Source: Microbacterium sp. AK009 | GTDB taxonomy: Bacteria; Actinomycetota; Actinomycetes; Actinomycetales; Microbacteriaceae | Length of the DNA stretch: 64,000 nucleotides | Reading direction: 5' to 3' | NCBI RefSeq assembly: GCF_013410955.1 | Contig: NZ_JACCCG010000001.1 | Coordinates: 776,896 to 840,895 of the forward strand | Part shown: in pieces, positions 16,184 through 27,388 of the stretch | How positions within the stretch are numbered: the first letter of the stretch is position 1 | Layout: each line of letters opens with the position of its first letter | Notes under the pieces: model-generated | What the model was told of the DNA's origin: nothing | The model's database searches: none | Seen by the model: only the letters and a program-made list of their open reading frames with translations | Position numbers and translations under genes: made by a program

Positions 16184-17848
16184 ATGAATCCCGACACGCT
16201 TTCCGCCGCCCTGCTCGACGTCATCACCCCGCTCGCCGAGGCCCGACGTCCGGGCGCGAGCGAAGGGCTGACGGCGGCCGATCTCGTGCTGGAGCGGCCG
16301 AAGAACCGCGACCACGGCGACTGGGCCTCCAACGCCGCGCTGAAGCTGGCGAAGGCGGTCGGGGCGAACCCGCGCGAGTTCGCCGGTGAGATCGCCGAGC
16401 GGCTGCGCACGGTCGACGGCATCGCCGAGGTCGAGGTGGCAGGACCCGGCTTCATCAACATCCGACTGGATGCCGCTGCCGCGGGCGCACTGGCGAAGCA
16501 GATCGTCGAGGCGGGGGAGGCTTACGGCACCGGTGATGTGCTGGCCGCGGAGGTCATCAACCTGGAGTTCGTCTCCGCGAACCCGACGGGTCCGATCCAC
16601 CTCGGGGGAACCCGGTGGGCCGCCGTCGGCGACGCGCTGGCACGCCTGCTGTCCTCGCAGGGTGCGCGGGTGACCCGCGAGTACTACTTCAACGATCACG
16701 GGGCGCAGATCGACCGGTTCTCGCGCAGCCTCCTCGCGGCCCACGAGGGTCGGCCGACCCCGGAGGACGGGTACGGCGGCGCGTACATCGGCGACATCGC
16801 TCGGCGGGTGGCGCTGGCCTATGACGGCGACATCGACGCGCTCGAGCCCGCGGCCCGGCAGGAAGTCTTCCGCGAACTCGGCGTGGGGTTCATGTTCGAC
16901 GAGATCAAGGCCAGCCTGCACGAGTTCGGTGTCGACTTCGACGTGTACTTCCACGAGAACGACCTGCACGACTCCGGCGCCGTCGAGCGGGCCGTCACCC
17001 GGCTTCGCGAGCTCGGTCACATCTACGAGTCGGAGGGTGCCACGTGGCTGGCGACGACGCAGTTCGGCGACGACAAGGATCGTGTCGTCATCAAGTCGGA
17101 CGGGCAGCCGGCCTACATCTCGGGTGATCTTGCGTACTACCTCGACAAGCGCGAACGCGGCTTCACCCAGTGCATCATCATGCTCGGGGCCGACCATCAC
17201 GGGTACGTCAAGCGGATGATGGCGATGTGCGCCGCGTTCGGAGACGAGCCCGGCCGCACTCTGCAGATCCTGATCGGACAGATGGTCAATCTGGTCAAGG
17301 ACGGGCAGCCGATGCGGATGTCCAAGCGCGCCGGAACCGTCGTGACGATGGAGGATCTGGTCGAGATCGTCGGCGTCGATGCCGCACGCTACGCGCTGAC
17401 GCGCAGCTCGGCCGATTCGAATCTGGATGTCGACCTCGACGTTCTGCAGAAGCGCACCAACGACAACCCGGTCTTCTACGTCCAGTACGCCCACGCCCGC
17501 ACCCACAACGTCTCGCGCAACGCCGCGGACTCCGGGGTGGACCGGTCGGAGTTCGCCCCCGAGCTGCTCACCCACGAGACGGAGTCGGCGCTGCTCGGGG
17601 CCCTCCAGGAGTTCCCCCGTGTCGTGGCGTTCGCCGCCGAGGTGCGCGAGCCGCACCGGGTCGCGCGCTACCTCGAGGAGCTCGCCGGGCTCTACCACCG
17701 CTGGTACGACAACTGCCGCGTCATCCCGCTCGGGGATCAGCCCATCGAGCCGGTGCACCGCACCCGTCTGTGGCTGAACGATGCCACCGGCCAGGTGCTC
17801 CGCAACGGCCTGACGCTCCTCGGCGTCTCGGCACCCGAGCGGATGTAG
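16184..17848 (+). CDS. argS: Arginyl-tRNA synthetase
   Basis: A 554-residue class I synthetase that charges tRNA-Arg. The N-terminal Add1 domain is followed by a HIGH-type motif HLGG in [12 protein letters not shown], a long Rossmann core with ADHHGY, the KMSKS-like MRMSKRAG near 385, and a DALR anticodon-binding C-terminal region. Length matches the family. The DUF2993 gene follows five bases after it and lysA further on; argS-lysA linkage is classic in actinobacteria. Confidence 0.97.
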   Translation: MNPDTLSAALLDVITPLAEARRPGASEGLTAADLVLERPKNRDHGDWASNAALKLAKAVGANPREFAGEIAERLRTVDGIAEVEVAGPGFINIRLDAAAAGALAKQIVEAGEAYGTGDVLAAEVINLEFVSANPTGPIHLGGTRWAAVGDALARLLSSQGARVTREYYFNDHGAQIDRFSRSLLAAHEGRPTPEDGYGGAYIGDIARRVALAYDGDIDALEPAARQEVFRELGVGFMFDEIKASLHEFGVDFDVYFHENDLHDSGAVERAVTRLRELGHIYESEGATWLATTQFGDDKDRVVIKSDGQPAYISGDLAYYLDKRERGFTQCIIMLGADHHGYVKRMMAMCAAFGDEPGRTLQILIGQMVNLVKDGQPMRMSKRAGTVVTMEDLVEIVGVDAARYALTRSSADSNLDVDLDVLQKRTNDNPVFYVQYAHARTHNVSRNAADSGVDRSEFAPELLTHETESALLGALQEFPRVVAFAAEVREPHRVARYLEELAGLYHRWYDNCRVIPLGDQPIEPVHRTRLWLNDATGQVLRNGLTLLGVSAPERM

Positions 17849-17852
17849 GACC

Positions 17853-18680
17853 GTGACCCGGGGGGACACCCAGCCGACGCAGCCGCTCCCCGAGTGGGCG
17901 TTCGCCACCGCGCCCGCCCCGCGCCGACGCCGCCGGCTCTGGCCGTGGCTGCTGGCCTTCTTCGTGGTCGCCGGCCTTGCGGTCGTGGCCTGGTTCGTGG
18001 GGGAGGCCGTCGCGCGCGACCTCGTCGTCCGCACCGTCCGCGAGCAGGTGATCACCACCCTCGCCCTCCCCGCCGATCAGCAGATCGACGTCGAGGTCGA
18101 AGGGGCCGTCCTCCCGCAGCTGATCCGCGGGACCCTCGACGACCTGACGATCTCCTCGGACGCCGTCACGATCGGGCCGTTGACGGGTGACATCGATGTC
18201 CGCGTCCAAGGGGTGCCGATCCGGGGGGATGCCGACCTGGCGGACGGATCTGGATCGGTCACCCTCGACACGGCGCAGCTGCAGGCCCTCCTCGCGAGCC
18301 TCGAGGGCTTCCCCGACGGTGCCGAGGTCGCGCTCGACGCTCCCGACGTGCGCCTGTCCACCGCGTTCCCGGTGTTCGGCGTCGACGTGCCGGTCACGAT
18401 CGCGGTCGTCCCCTCGGCGGTGCAGGGCGACCTCGCCCTCACCCCCTCCTCGGTGTCGGTGGCGGGCGCGGAGCTCACCGCGGACGGCGTGCGCGACCAG
18501 TTCGGCGGACTCGCCGACGGCGTGCTGCGCACCTGGACCGTCTGCATCGCCGGCGACCTGCCGGCGGGGATCACCCTGACCGACCTCGCCGTGGCAGGCG
18601 ACCGGCTGACGGGATCGTTCGATGTCGACCCCGCCATCATCCGCGACGTCGCGCTGCAGGAGAACGGCACGTGCGCATGA
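17853..18680 (+). CDS. DUF2993 (LmeA-like) membrane-anchored protein
   Basis: A 275-residue protein with a basic N-terminus, a single membrane segment (about 30-52) and an extracytoplasmic DUF2993 domain. The family includes mycobacterial LmeA, which binds phosphatidylinositol and affects lipomannan elongation. A single lipobox-free anchor and two Cys (about 230 and the penultimate residue) are seen. Role here is inferred as lipid binding in the envelope. The start is GTG four bases after the argS stop, so the two are co-transcribed. Confidence 0.82.
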   Translation: MTRGDTQPTQPLPEWAFATAPAPRRRRRLWPWLLAFFVVAGLAVVAWFVGEAVARDLVVRTVREQVITTLALPADQQIDVEVEGAVLPQLIRGTLDDLTISSDAVTIGPLTGDIDVRVQGVPIRGDADLADGSGSVTLDTAQLQALLASLEGFPDGAEVALDAPDVRLSTAFPVFGVDVPVTIAVVPSAVQGDLALTPSSVSVAGAELTADGVRDQFGGLADGVLRTWTVCIAGDLPAGITLTDLAVAGDRLTGSFDVDPAIIRDVALQENGTCA

Positions 18681-18842
18681 CGGGTCGGATGCTGCCGGAT
18701 GCCCCGCGACCGGTGAGCGGTGGGGCTCTGCCCTAGACTGCAAGGACTGCCCGACACGTGAGTCTTCCGGTCGAGGCAGCCCGTCACACCGGCGATCCCG
18801 GTCGACGTCGCGCCGAAGCATCCACTGATTGGTCTCCCACCC
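18681..18842. promoter_or_regulatory. lysA upstream region: weak terminator and -10 box
   Basis: A weak hairpin (GCCCC at 18701-18705 with GGGGC at 18722-18726, and CCG/CGG inside) may end the argS transcript. A TAGACT box at 18734-18739 could start the lysA operon with a leader of about 100 nt. I see no lysine riboswitch and no leader peptide rich in Lys or Thr. Confidence 0.4.
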
Positions 18843-20285
18843 GTGTCCGCCGCCCCATCGCCCGGCTCGTCCGCCGCTCGAGACGTGCCCGTGGATCCGA
18901 ACGCGCTCGCCGCCGCCGTGTGGCCTGCGGGTGCGCACCGCGACGGCGCCGGGGAGCTCGTCCTGGGCGGGGTCGCGGCGACGGAGCTCGCGGCGCGGTT
19001 CGGCACCCCGCTGTATGTGATGGACGAGTCGGAGGTGCGTGAGCACGCCCGCCGTGCACGCGCAGCCTTCGAGACCGCCGCCGCCGCGCACGGCACCGCG
19101 GCGCGTGTCTACTACGCGGGCAAGGCGTTCCTGTCCACCGAGATCGTGCGCTGGGTCACCGCCGAGGGCCTGGGGGTCGACGTCGCCAGCGGCGGAGAAC
19201 TCGCCATCGCGATCGCGGGCGGAGCGGATGCCGCGGCCCTGGGTTTCCACGGTAACAACAAGAGCGTCGCCGAACTCGAGCGGGCGCTCGACCTGGGCGT
19301 CGGCTCCATCGTGGTCGACAGCCACATCGAGATCGAGCGTCTGGCCGCTCTGACGGCGCGGGCCGACGCCGGGCACACCGGCCCGCAGACCGTGTTCGTG
19401 CGGGTCAACAGCGGCGTGCACGCCGAGACCCACTCGTTCCTGGCCACCGCGCACGAGGACCAGAAGTTCGGCTTCGCCCTGCACGACGCGCCGGCCGCGG
19501 TCGCCCGGATCCGCGAGATCCCGGGCTTGCGCTTCGGCGGGCTGCACTCGCACATCGGGTCGCAGATCTTTGGCGTGGCCGGATTCCGCGAGGCCGCCGC
19601 GCGTCTCATCGACCTGCACGCCGCGCTGCTCGAGGGCGGTGAGGTCCCCGCCCTGAACCTCGGCGGCGGGTTCGGCATCGCCTACACCGAGGCCGACGAA
19701 CCGACCGACATCGCAGACCTCGCCGCCGCCATCGTCGGCGCGGTCGCGGAGGAGTGCGCGGCCCGCGGCGTCCCCGTTCCGCGCCTCGCGTTCGAGCCCG
19801 GACGCTCCATCGTGGGCCAGGCGGGCGTCACGCTGTACGAAGTCGGCACGGTCAAGCCCGTGCACCTCGAGTCCGGCGTCGACCGGCTGTACGTGAGCGT
19901 CGACGGCGGGATGAGCGACAACGCCCGCACCGCCCTCTACGGTGCGCAATACTCCGCGCGTCTCGCATCACGCACGAGCACCGCCGTCGCCGCGCTCAGC
20001 CGGGTCGTGGGCAAGCACTGCGAGGCCGGCGACATCGTGGTCGACCTCGAGTACCTGCCCCGCGATGTCGCCCCCGGCGATCTGCTCGCCGTGCCGGCGA
20101 CCGGCGCCTACTGCTACTCGCTCGCCAGCAACTACAACGCCGTGCCCCGGCCCCCGGTCGTCGCCGTGCGCGACGGCGAGGCCCGGCTCATCGTCCGCGG
20201 CGAGAACGTGGACGACCTCCTCGCCCGAGACGTCGGCGCCGCGCCGCGGCCTGCCGACGCGTCAACGAAGGGACCCCATGCCTGA
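18843..20285 (+). CDS. lysA: Diaminopimelate decarboxylase
   Basis: A 480-residue PLP enzyme that makes L-lysine from meso-diaminopimelate. The PLP lysine lies in YYAGKAF (about 92); HSHIGSQIF and the GGGFGIAY glycine loop bind the phosphate; FEPGRSIVG and a Cys-containing VVGKHCEAGD close the active site. The N-terminal extension before LVLGGVAA is common in actinobacteria. The first gene of a lysA-hom-thrC-thrB operon; its stop overlaps the hom start by 8 bp. Confidence 0.96.
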   Translation: MSAAPSPGSSAARDVPVDPNALAAAVWPAGAHRDGAGELVLGGVAATELAARFGTPLYVMDESEVREHARRARAAFETAAAAHGTAARVYYAGKAFLSTEIVRWVTAEGLGVDVASGGELAIAIAGGADAAALGFHGNNKSVAELERALDLGVGSIVVDSHIEIERLAALTARADAGHTGPQTVFVRVNSGVHAETHSFLATAHEDQKFGFALHDAPAAVARIREIPGLRFGGLHSHIGSQIFGVAGFREAAARLIDLHAALLEGGEVPALNLGGGFGIAYTEADEPTDIADLAAAIVGAVAEECAARGVPVPRLAFEPGRSIVGQAGVTLYEVGTVKPVHLESGVDRLYVSVDGGMSDNARTALYGAQYSARLASRTSTAVAALSRVVGKHCEAGDIVVDLEYLPRDVAPGDLLAVPATGAYCYSLASNYNAVPRPPVVAVRDGEARLIVRGENVDDLLARDVGAAPRPADASTKGPHA

Positions 20286-21615
20286 CTACCGTCGCTTGCG
20301 CGTCGCGCTCCTGGGAGCCGGCGCCGTCGGCTCGCAGGTCGCCGCTCTGCTGCGTCTGCACAGCGCCGAGCTCGCCGATCGGGCCAGCGCCAGCCTCGAG
20401 CTCGCCGGCATCGCGGTGCGAAACCTCGACGCGCCTCGCGAGACGGACCTGCCCAAGGAGCTGTTCACCACCGACGCCGAAAGCCTCATCGTCGGAGCGG
20501 ACATCGTGATCGAGCTCATGGGCGGGATCGAGCCGGCGCGCACCTACCTCCTGCAGGCGATCAACTCGGGCGCCGACGTCGTCACGGCCAACAAGGCGCT
20601 CCTGGCCACCCACGGCCCCGAGATCTTCGACGCCGCCGACCAGGTCGGCGCGCAGGTGTACTACGAGGCCGCCGCGGCGGGCGCGATCCCGATCATCCGG
20701 CCGCTGCGCGACTCGCTCGCCGGTGACCGCGTGCAGCGAATCATGGGCATCGTCAACGGCACGACGAACTACATCCTCGACCGCATGGACACCGAGGGTG
20801 CCGAGTTCGCGGACGTGCTCGCCGACGCGCAGCGCCTCGGGTACGCCGAGGCCGACCCGACGGCGGATGTGGAGGGCTACGACGCCGCTCAGAAGGCCGC
20901 GATCCTGGCGAGCCTGGCCTTCCACACCTCGGTCCCGCTGGAGTCGGTCCATCGTGAGGGCATCACCGGGATCGACAAGGCGATGATGGATGCCGCGCGG
21001 CATGCGGGTCTCGTGATCAAGCTGCTCGCCGTCTGCGAGCGCCTGCGCGACGGCGACTCCGAGTCGATCTCGGTCCGGGTGTACCCCGCGCTCATCGACC
21101 GCACCCACCCCCTCGCCAGCGTCCACGGGGCCAACAACGCCGTGTTCGTCCAGGCCGAGGCCGCGGGCAACCTCATGTTCTACGGCGCAGGCGCCGGCGG
21201 CGTGCAGACCGCCTCGGCCGTCCTTGGCGATGTGGTCTCGGCCGCGCGGCGGCATATCGCCGGCGGCGTCGGCGTGGGGGAGTCCACCCGCGCCAATCTC
21301 GCCGTCGTGCCGATCGGCCAGGTCACCACGCGGTACCAGATCACCCTCGAGGTCGACGATCAGCCGGGGGTTCTCGCCACGGTGGCGGGCATCCTGTCCG
21401 AGGGCCGGGTGTCGATCGCGACCGTCGAGCAGACGGTCGCCGGCGAACCCGTCCCCGGCGGCGGCACCGCGCCCCAGACCCCTGAGAACACCGCGCGCCT
21501 GGTCATCGGCACGCACAAAGCCAAGGAGCAGGACCTCAGCGAGACCGTGTCACGACTGGCCGGCAGCGGCGTCGTCGAGCGGGTCGTCTCGGTGCTGCGA
21601 GTGGAAGGAGAGTGA
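20278..21615 (+). CDS. hom: Homoserine dehydrogenase with ACT domain
   Basis: A 445-residue NAD(P)-dependent enzyme converting aspartate semialdehyde to homoserine. The dinucleotide motif [10 protein letters not shown] is at about 12-21. [12 protein letters not shown] segment, [10 protein letters not shown] and [14 protein letters not shown] form the catalytic domain. A C-terminal ACT domain (about 350-445, [13 protein letters not shown]) suggests feedback control by threonine. The start is the ATG at 20278 with AAGGGA upstream; longer starts lie inside lysA. Confidence 0.96.
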   Translation: MPDYRRLRVALLGAGAVGSQVAALLRLHSAELADRASASLELAGIAVRNLDAPRETDLPKELFTTDAESLIVGADIVIELMGGIEPARTYLLQAINSGADVVTANKALLATHGPEIFDAADQVGAQVYYEAAAAGAIPIIRPLRDSLAGDRVQRIMGIVNGTTNYILDRMDTEGAEFADVLADAQRLGYAEADPTADVEGYDAAQKAAILASLAFHTSVPLESVHREGITGIDKAMMDAARHAGLVIKLLAVCERLRDGDSESISVRVYPALIDRTHPLASVHGANNAVFVQAEAAGNLMFYGAGAGGVQTASAVLGDVVSAARRHIAGGVGVGESTRANLAVVPIGQVTTRYQITLEVDDQPGVLATVAGILSEGRVSIATVEQTVAGEPVPGGGTAPQTPENTARLVIGTHKAKEQDLSETVSRLAGSGVVERVVSVLRVEGE

Positions 21616-21616
21616 C

Positions 21617-22705
21617 ATGGCGCACGTCTGGCGGGGAGTCCTCCGCGAATACGCCGATCGACTGGGAGTGACCGACGACTCCACCGTGGTCACCCTGGGA
21701 GAGGGCGGAACGCCCCTGCTGCCGGCGCCGGCCCTGTCGCGGCGCACGGGTGCCGACGTCTGGGTGAAGTACGAGGGGATGAACCCCACCGGATCGTTCA
21801 AGGACCGCGGCATGACGGTCGCGCTCTCGCGCGCGGTCGAGCACGGCGCGAAGGCGGTCATCTGCGCCTCCACGGGCAACACCTCCGCTTCGGCGGCGGC
21901 CTACGCCGCACACGCCGGCATCACCGCGGCCGTGCTCGTGCCCGAGGGCAAGATCGCCATGGGCAAGCTCAGCCAGGCCGTGGCGCACCAGGGCCGGCTC
22001 ATCCAGATCCGCGGCAACTTCGACGACTGCCTCGAGATCGCACGCGAGCTCGCCGACAACTACCCGGTGCACCTGGTGAACTCGGTCAACCCCGACCGCA
22101 TCGAAGGCCAGAAGACCGCGGCCTACGAGGTCGTCGAGGTGCTCGGCGATGCGCCGGATTTCCACTTCATCCCCGTCGGCAACGCGGGCAACTACACCGC
22201 CTACTCGCGCGGCTACCGCGAAGAGGTCGAGCGGGGAGTCGCCACGCGCGTGCCGCGGATGTTCGGCTTCCAGGCGGCCGGCAGCGCGCCGCTGGTGACC
22301 GGCGCGGTCGTGCGTCATCCTGAGACGATCGCCAGCGCCATCCGGATCGGCAACCCTGCGTCCTGGCAGTTCGCCCTCGAAGAGCGCGAGGCCACCGACG
22401 GCTTCTTCGGGGCCATCGACGACGAGCGCATCCTCGCCGCGCAGAAGCTCCTCTCGGCCGAGGTCGGCATCTTCGTCGAGCCCGCGTCGGCGATCAGCGT
22501 CGCCGGGCTGCTCGACCGCGCCGAGGCCGGGGTCATCCCCGCCGGGGCGCGCGTGGTTCTCACCGTCACCGGGCACGGGCTGAAGGACCCGCAGTGGGCG
22601 CTGCGCAACGCCGACGGCTCACAGGTCGAGCCGACGGTCGTCGACGCCGCGACCACCGAGGTCGCCTCGGTGCTCGACCTGGCCCCCGCCGCGGCACCGG
22701 CGTGA
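21617..22705 (+). CDS. thrC: Threonine synthase
   Basis: A 362-residue PLP enzyme that turns O-phosphohomoserine into threonine. PLP lysine is Lys62 in [26 protein letters not shown] binds the cofactor phosphate and substrate carboxylate. This is the short class of threonine synthase without a long N-terminal domain. The ATG at 21617 follows the hom stop by one base, with GGAAGGAG upstream. The stop overlaps the thrB start (GTGA). Confidence 0.96.
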   Translation: MAHVWRGVLREYADRLGVTDDSTVVTLGEGGTPLLPAPALSRRTGADVWVKYEGMNPTGSFKDRGMTVALSRAVEHGAKAVICASTGNTSASAAAYAAHAGITAAVLVPEGKIAMGKLSQAVAHQGRLIQIRGNFDDCLEIARELADNYPVHLVNSVNPDRIEGQKTAAYEVVEVLGDAPDFHFIPVGNAGNYTAYSRGYREEVERGVATRVPRMFGFQAAGSAPLVTGAVVRHPETIASAIRIGNPASWQFALEEREATDGFFGAIDDERILAAQKLLSAEVGIFVEPASAISVAGLLDRAEAGVIPAGARVVLTVTGHGLKDPQWALRNADGSQVEPTVVDAATTEVASVLDLAPAAAPA

Positions 22706-23640
22706 GCGGGGTGCCCGTGGGGCGAGAAGTCGTCGTGCGGGTGCCGGCGACGAGCGCGAACCTCGGTCCCGGCTTCGACACTCTCGGCCTCGCTCTCAGC
22801 GTCTACGACGAACTCACCGTCACGGCCCTCGAACCCGGCCGCCTCGAGATCGAGGTCGAGGGACAGGGGGCGGAGGGTGTGCCGCGCGACGCGTCGCACC
22901 TGGTGGTCAAGGCCATCCGGTATGCCTTCGACGCGTTCGGGCGCGAGATGCCGGGGCTGCGCCTGCGCGCCGTGAATGTCATCCCGCACGGGCGGGGACT
23001 CGGTTCCTCCGGCGCGGCGGTCGTCTCGGGACTCCTCGCCGCGAAGGGGCTCCTCGCCGGCGATGTCGACCTCGACGACGACACCCTGCTTCGCCTGGCC
23101 ACCGAGATGGAGGGCCACCCCGACAACGTCGCGCCCGCCCTCTTCGGCGGACTCACGATCGCCTGGGTCGACGACGGGCGTCCGCAGCACAAGAAGCTGC
23201 TCGTGCACCGCGGTGTCGCACCGCTGGTGTTCGTTCCCGAGTTCACGATGTCCACGGCGGTCGCGCGGAGCCTGCAGCCGCTCCAGGTGCCGCGAGAGGA
23301 CGCCGTGTTCAACGTCTCGCGGTCGGCGCTGCTGATCGCCGCGCTCACCCAGAGCCCCGAGCTGCTGCTCGCGGCCACGGAGGACAAGCTGCACCAGAAC
23401 TACCGCGCACAGGCGATGCCCGACACCGACAGGCTGGTGCGGGCGCTGCGCGCGGTGGGGTTCGCCGCGGTCGTCTCGGGGGCCGGTCCGAGCGTGCTCG
23501 TGCTCGCCGACGGGCCCGGTCGGCGCCTCGAGGCGGTCGCCGTCGCCGAGCGCGCCACCGACACCCCGTGGGAGGCCCTCATGCTGGCCGTCGACGTCAA
23601 GGGTGGTACAGTGAAGGAGTACGCGGAGGGTTCCACGTGA
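22702..23640 (+). CDS. thrB: Homoserine kinase
   Basis: A 312-residue GHMP-family kinase that phosphorylates homoserine with ATP. The ATP-binding motif [16 protein letters not shown] is at about 95-110, preceded by [19 protein letters not shown] near the N-terminus. The late [11 protein letters not shown] is motif 3. It starts with a GTG that overlaps the thrC stop; a GTG nine bases later is an alternative. It closes the threonine branch of the operon. Confidence 0.95.
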   Translation: MSGVPVGREVVVRVPATSANLGPGFDTLGLALSVYDELTVTALEPGRLEIEVEGQGAEGVPRDASHLVVKAIRYAFDAFGREMPGLRLRAVNVIPHGRGLGSSGAAVVSGLLAAKGLLAGDVDLDDDTLLRLATEMEGHPDNVAPALFGGLTIAWVDDGRPQHKKLLVHRGVAPLVFVPEFTMSTAVARSLQPLQVPREDAVFNVSRSALLIAALTQSPELLLAATEDKLHQNYRAQAMPDTDRLVRALRAVGFAAVVSGAGPSVLVLADGPGRRLEAVAVAERATDTPWEALMLAVDVKGGTVKEYAEGST

Positions 23641-23818
23641 TACGTGAATCTGGCCTCCGTCGCAATTCTGCGAAACCACCGCACACCTCTCGTCCTGCCG
23701 CAGCGCTCTAGCCACGCCAGGTCGCCGGGATCCGGACGAGATCCTGCTTTGCCGCGCGTGCGGTCATCGTGCACCGTCTGACATTCATCTGCCTGCAACC
23801 TGCTGACAAGGAGAACTC
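23641..23818. promoter_or_regulatory. rho upstream leader
   Basis: 178 bp between thrB and rho without a gene. A small hairpin GGATC/GATCC and a strong ribosome site AAGGAG just before the GTG are visible. Long rho leaders that serve autoregulation are known in bacteria, but I see no feature here that proves one. Confidence 0.35.
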
Positions 23819-26026
23819 GTGGAGTCCATCTCCGAGGTCCACACCCCTGACGACACCACCGACGAGCGCGCTGACGCGCCTGAGGCGGCCGCCACGGACC
23901 CGAACACCACCCCCGACAACCAGGCCGAGGCCGCCCAGGCCGACGCCGCCGCTCCCGAGGGCGCCGCTCCGGCGGACGCGGAAGAGAGCACGGATGCCGC
24001 CGTCGAGGCGACGCCGGCCGACGCGGCCGCTGCAGAGCCCGCCGCTGCCGAGGCGCCCGCCGCTGATGGCGCTGCCGAGGCGCCGGCCGCTGAGGAGGCG
24101 CCCGCCGACGCACCTGCTGACGAGGCGCCCGTCGAGACCGCGCCGCGCAAGCGCGCGCCCCGCCGCGCCAAGACCGAGGGCGCCACCGCGACCACCCGCC
24201 CCAAGCGCACCCGCGCCACCAAGGCGGAGAAGGCTGCGGCGGAGGACGCCGCGCCCGCCGCCGAGCAGCCCGCCGCGGATCAGCCCGCCGCAGAGCAGCC
24301 CGCCGCCGAGACCGCGACCTCCGCGGTTGAGACCGTCGCCGCTGCCGATGAGACGACCGCCGACGCCGCGTCCACCGAGGACGCCGCCGACACCGCCGCT
24401 GCTGCGTCGGAGACGCCCGCGTCTGACGGCACGCCGGCGGGCGATGCGGCGGCGAGTGCCGACGAGCAGGTCGACGACACGTCGACCTCGTCCGAAGGCG
24501 ACGCCGAGACGGGCAGCCGCGACGACAACGCCGACGAGACTCCGTCGCGCGGCCGGAGCCGCAACCGCAATCGCAACCGCAATCGCGGCGGCCAGAACGG
24601 GAATGCGCAGGAGCCCGGCAACGGGCAGGGCGGCCAGAACCAGGGCGGCCAGAACCAGGGCGGCCAGAGCCAGGGCGGCAACGGCCGCGGCGGGCAGAAC
24701 CCGAACGTTGCCGCGAACGCCGGCCCCGAAGCATCCGACGAAGACACCTCCTCGACGGGCGGCCGCGGTCGCCAGCGCAACAAGCGCCGCGGTCAGGGCC
24801 AGGTCGACGAGTTCGAGACCGAGATCAACGAGGACGACGTCCTCATCCCGATCGCGGGCATCCTCGACGTGCTCGACAACTACGCCTTCGTCCGCACCAC
24901 GGGCTATCTCCCGGGTCCGCAGGACGTGTACGTCTCGCTCGGCCAGGTGAAGAAGTACAACCTGCGCAAGGGCGACGCCGTCGTCGGATCGATCAAGCAG
25001 CCGCGTGAGGGCGAGCAGTCCAGCCGTCAGAAGTACAACGCGCTGGTCAAGGTCGACGCGGTCAACGGCCTGTCGGTCGACGACGCCGCGGAGCGCGTGG
25101 AGTTCGGCAAGCTCACGCCGCTGTACCCGCAGGAGCGCCTGCGCCTGGAGACGGCTCCCGAGAAGCTGACGCAGCGCATCATCGACCTCGTCGCCCCCAT
25201 CGGCAAGGGTCAGCGCGGTCTCATCGTCGCGCCTCCGAAGGCGGGCAAGACGATCGTGCTGCAGCAGATCGCCAACGCCATCGCGATCAACAACCCCGAG
25301 GTGCACCTCATGGTCGTGCTCGTCGACGAGCGCCCCGAAGAGGTCACCGACATGCAGCGGACGGTCCGCGGCGAGGTCATCGCCTCGACCTTCGATCGCC
25401 CCGCCGAGGACCACACCACCGTCGCCGAGCTCGCCATCGAGCGGGCCAAGCGCCTGGTGGAGCTCGGTCGCGACGTCGTCGTGCTGCTGGATTCGATCAC
25501 GCGCCTCGGCCGTGCCTACAACATCTCCGCGCCCACCTCGGGTCGCGTGCTCACCGGCGGGGTCGACGCATCGGCCCTGTACCCGCCCAAGCGGTTCTTC
25601 GGCGCGGCTCGCAACATCGAGAACGGCGGGTCGCTCACGATCCTCGCCACGGCGCTGGTGGAGACCGGCTCGAAGATGGACGAGGTGATCTTCGAGGAGT
25701 TCAAGGGCACCGGCAACAGCGAGCTGCGCCTGAACCGTCAGCTCGCCGACAAGCGCATCTTCCCCGCTGTCGACGTCAACGCTTCGTCGACGCGACGCGA
25801 AGAGATGCTGATGTCGGCCGACGAGGTCAAGATCACCTGGAAGCTCCGGCGCGCCCTCGCGGGCCTCGATCCCCAGCAGGCGCTGGAGGTCGTGCTCGGG
25901 AAGCTCAAGGAGACCGGCTCGAACGTCGAGTTCCTCGTGCAGATGCAGAAGTCCATGCCGGCGCCCGCGCAGGGCGGTCACGGCGGCCACGGCAGCGGCC
26001 ACGGTCACGACAACAGCATCCGCTGA
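23819..26026 (+). CDS. rho: Transcription termination factor Rho with long disordered N-terminus
   Basis: A 735-residue hexameric RNA-dependent ATPase. The C-terminal 400 residues are the standard Rho: an RNA-binding cold-shock-like domain (about 340-400), Walker A PPKAGKT near 471, Walker [13 protein letters not shown] near 552 and the R-loop region. The first 330 residues are an Ala/Glu-rich, then Arg/Asn/Gln/Gly-rich region absent from E. coli Rho (419 residues) but known in actinobacteria. A run of RNRNRNRN and NQGGQ repeats lies near 245-285. GTG start with AAGGAG. Confidence 0.96.
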   Translation: MESISEVHTPDDTTDERADAPEAAATDPNTTPDNQAEAAQADAAAPEGAAPADAEESTDAAVEATPADAAAAEPAAAEAPAADGAAEAPAAEEAPADAPADEAPVETAPRKRAPRRAKTEGATATTRPKRTRATKAEKAAAEDAAPAAEQPAADQPAAEQPAAETATSAVETVAAADETTADAASTEDAADTAAAASETPASDGTPAGDAAASADEQVDDTSTSSEGDAETGSRDDNADETPSRGRSRNRNRNRNRGGQNGNAQEPGNGQGGQNQGGQNQGGQSQGGNGRGGQNPNVAANAGPEASDEDTSSTGGRGRQRNKRRGQGQVDEFETEINEDDVLIPIAGILDVLDNYAFVRTTGYLPGPQDVYVSLGQVKKYNLRKGDAVVGSIKQPREGEQSSRQKYNALVKVDAVNGLSVDDAAERVEFGKLTPLYPQERLRLETAPEKLTQRIIDLVAPIGKGQRGLIVAPPKAGKTIVLQQIANAIAINNPEVHLMVVLVDERPEEVTDMQRTVRGEVIASTFDRPAEDHTTVAELAIERAKRLVELGRDVVVLLDSITRLGRAYNISAPTSGRVLTGGVDASALYPPKRFFGAARNIENGGSLTILATALVETGSKMDEVIFEEFKGTGNSELRLNRQLADKRIFPAVDVNASSTRREEMLMSADEVKITWKLRRALAGLDPQQALEVVLGKLKETGSNVEFLVQMQKSMPAPAQGGHGGHGSGHGHDNSIR
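24629..24673 (+). repeat. Three 15-bp repeats in the rho N-terminal region
   Basis: GGCGGCCAGAACCAG occurs at 24629, 24644 and, with one change, 24659. Each copy encodes the unit GGQNQ, or GGQSQ in the last. Confidence 0.85.
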
Positions 26027-26037
26027 GCGGGGAGCCG

Positions 26038-27132
26038 GTGGCTGAGCCCGCGATGTGGGAGTCCGTCCGCGCGCTGATCGACGAGCACGCGGCGGTGCAG
26101 CACGAGCTGTCCGATCCGGCCGTGCACGCCGACGCCGCGCGCGCGAAGCGCGTCAACCGGCGGTACGCCGAGCTGTCGCGCATCGTCGCGGCGCACGAGG
26201 CGGTGCTCGCGGCGTCCGAAGATCTGGATGCCGCGCGCGACCTCGCCCGGGAGGATGCGTCCTTCGCCGAGGAGGTCCCGGCGCTGGAAGCCCGGCTGAC
26301 GGAGGCGCAGGAGAAGCTGCGGCGCTTGCTGATCCCACGCGATCCGGATGACGCCCGCGACGTGATCATGGAGATCAAGGCCGGCGAGGGCGGCGCCGAG
26401 AGCGCGCTGTTCGCCGCCGACCTGCTGCGGATGTACCTGCAGTACGCCGCCGCGAAGGGCTGGAAGACCGAGCTCCTCGAGCGCACCGAGTCCGACCTGG
26501 GGGGCTACAAGGATGTCCAGGTCGCGATCAAGGGTTCCTCGTCCGACCCCGCGCAGGGCGTCTGGGCGCATCTGAAGTACGAGGGCGGTGTGCACCGCGT
26601 GCAGCGGGTTCCCGCCACGGAGTCGCAGGGGCGGATCCACACCTCCACCACCGGTGTGCTCGTCTTCCCCGAGGTCGATGAGCCCGAAGAGGTGCAGATC
26701 GACCCGAACGACCTCAAGATCGACGTCTTCCGCTCCTCAGGCCCGGGCGGCCAGTCGGTGAACACGACCGACTCGGCGGTGCGCATCACCCACCTTCCGA
26801 CCGGGATCGTCGTGTCGATGCAGAACGAGAAGTCGCAGCTGCAGAACCGAGAGGCCGGTATGCGGGTGCTGAGGGCCCGGCTCCTCGCGCGTCAGCAGGA
26901 GGAACGCGATGCTGCGGCATCCGATGCCAGGAGGTCGCAGATCCGCGGGATGGACCGCTCCGAGCGCATCCGCACCTACAACTTCCCCGAGAACCGCATC
27001 GCCGACCACCGCACCGGGTACAAGGCCTACAACCTCGACCAGGTGATGGACGGCGCGCTGGAGCCGCTCATCGAGTCGTGCATCGCTGCGGACGAGGAGG
27101 AGCGGCTCGCCGCCCTCGGGGGCGACGCCTGA
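26038..27132 (+). CDS. prfA: Peptide chain release factor 1
   Basis: A 364-residue release factor recognising UAA and UAG. The GGQ loop is in [14 protein letters not shown] (about 234-247), which hydrolyses peptidyl-tRNA; a PATESQG stretch near 198 corresponds to the PxT codon-recognition region. The start is a GTG at 26038 with GGAG upstream; an ATG at 26053 is possible. It follows rho by 11 bases. Its usual partner prmC is not next to it but 4.7 kb away. Confidence 0.96.
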   Translation: MAEPAMWESVRALIDEHAAVQHELSDPAVHADAARAKRVNRRYAELSRIVAAHEAVLAASEDLDAARDLAREDASFAEEVPALEARLTEAQEKLRRLLIPRDPDDARDVIMEIKAGEGGAESALFAADLLRMYLQYAAAKGWKTELLERTESDLGGYKDVQVAIKGSSSDPAQGVWAHLKYEGGVHRVQRVPATESQGRIHTSTTGVLVFPEVDEPEEVQIDPNDLKIDVFRSSGPGGQSVNTTDSAVRITHLPTGIVVSMQNEKSQLQNREAGMRVLRARLLARQQEERDAAASDARRSQIRGMDRSERIRTYNFPENRIADHRTGYKAYNLDQVMDGALEPLIESCIAADEEERLAALGGDA

Positions 27133-27229
27133 CGGCGAGGGCCCCCGGGTTTCCCGCGGCAGCGCCCGCTCCCGGGCGCAGATCCGCGTACGAACGGTGA
27201 TCGGCGCGCGGCCCTCTCCGCGGCGCACG

Positions 27230-27294
27230 GGAGGAGATTTGCGCACGGGAGGATGCGCGCGGAGGATTTGACCTCCCACGTGCGGATCTCCTCC
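27230..27294. terminator. Possible bidirectional terminator hairpin
   Basis: Arms GGAGGAGATTTGCGCACGG... and CCTCCCACGTGCGGATCTCC... pair at about 18 of 23 positions over a 19-nt loop. It lies between converging genes. Confidence 0.5.
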
Positions 27295-27304
27295 GCTGTG
27301 CGGC

Positions 27305-27370
27305 CATGGGAGCGCCGCGGGGGCGGCATGGGAGCGCCGCGGGGGCGCCAGGGAGCGCCGCGGGACGCCG
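27305..27370. repeat. Three 22-bp direct repeats
   Basis: Units beginning CATGGGAGCGCCGCGGGGG start at 27305 and 27327. A third, CAGGGAGCGCCGCGGG, starts at 27349. Spacing is 22 bp each time. Confidence 0.8.
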
Positions 27371-27388
27371 CGGGCCGCCGCGGGCGGG

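Larger units (their letters stand above)
27133..27388. other. Convergent intergenic region with long palindrome and 22-bp repeats
   Basis: Between prfA and the convergent amidase gene. It holds an inverted repeat with 23-nt arms (27230-27252 and 27272-27294, about 18 of 23 pairs, 19-nt loop) that could end both transcripts, then three 22-bp direct repeats from 27305. No gene is supported. Confidence 0.6.

Noticed and set aside
14423..18058. A 1211-residue open frame on the minus strand
   Set aside because: Only its last part (14423-15244) is the SGNH hydrolase. The rest is the shadow of the transglutaminase-like gene and argS on the plus strand, helped by high GC.
18681..18842. Lysine riboswitch or attenuator before lysA
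   Set aside because: Only about 100 nt of leader, without the conserved L-box core or a Lys/Thr-rich leader peptide.
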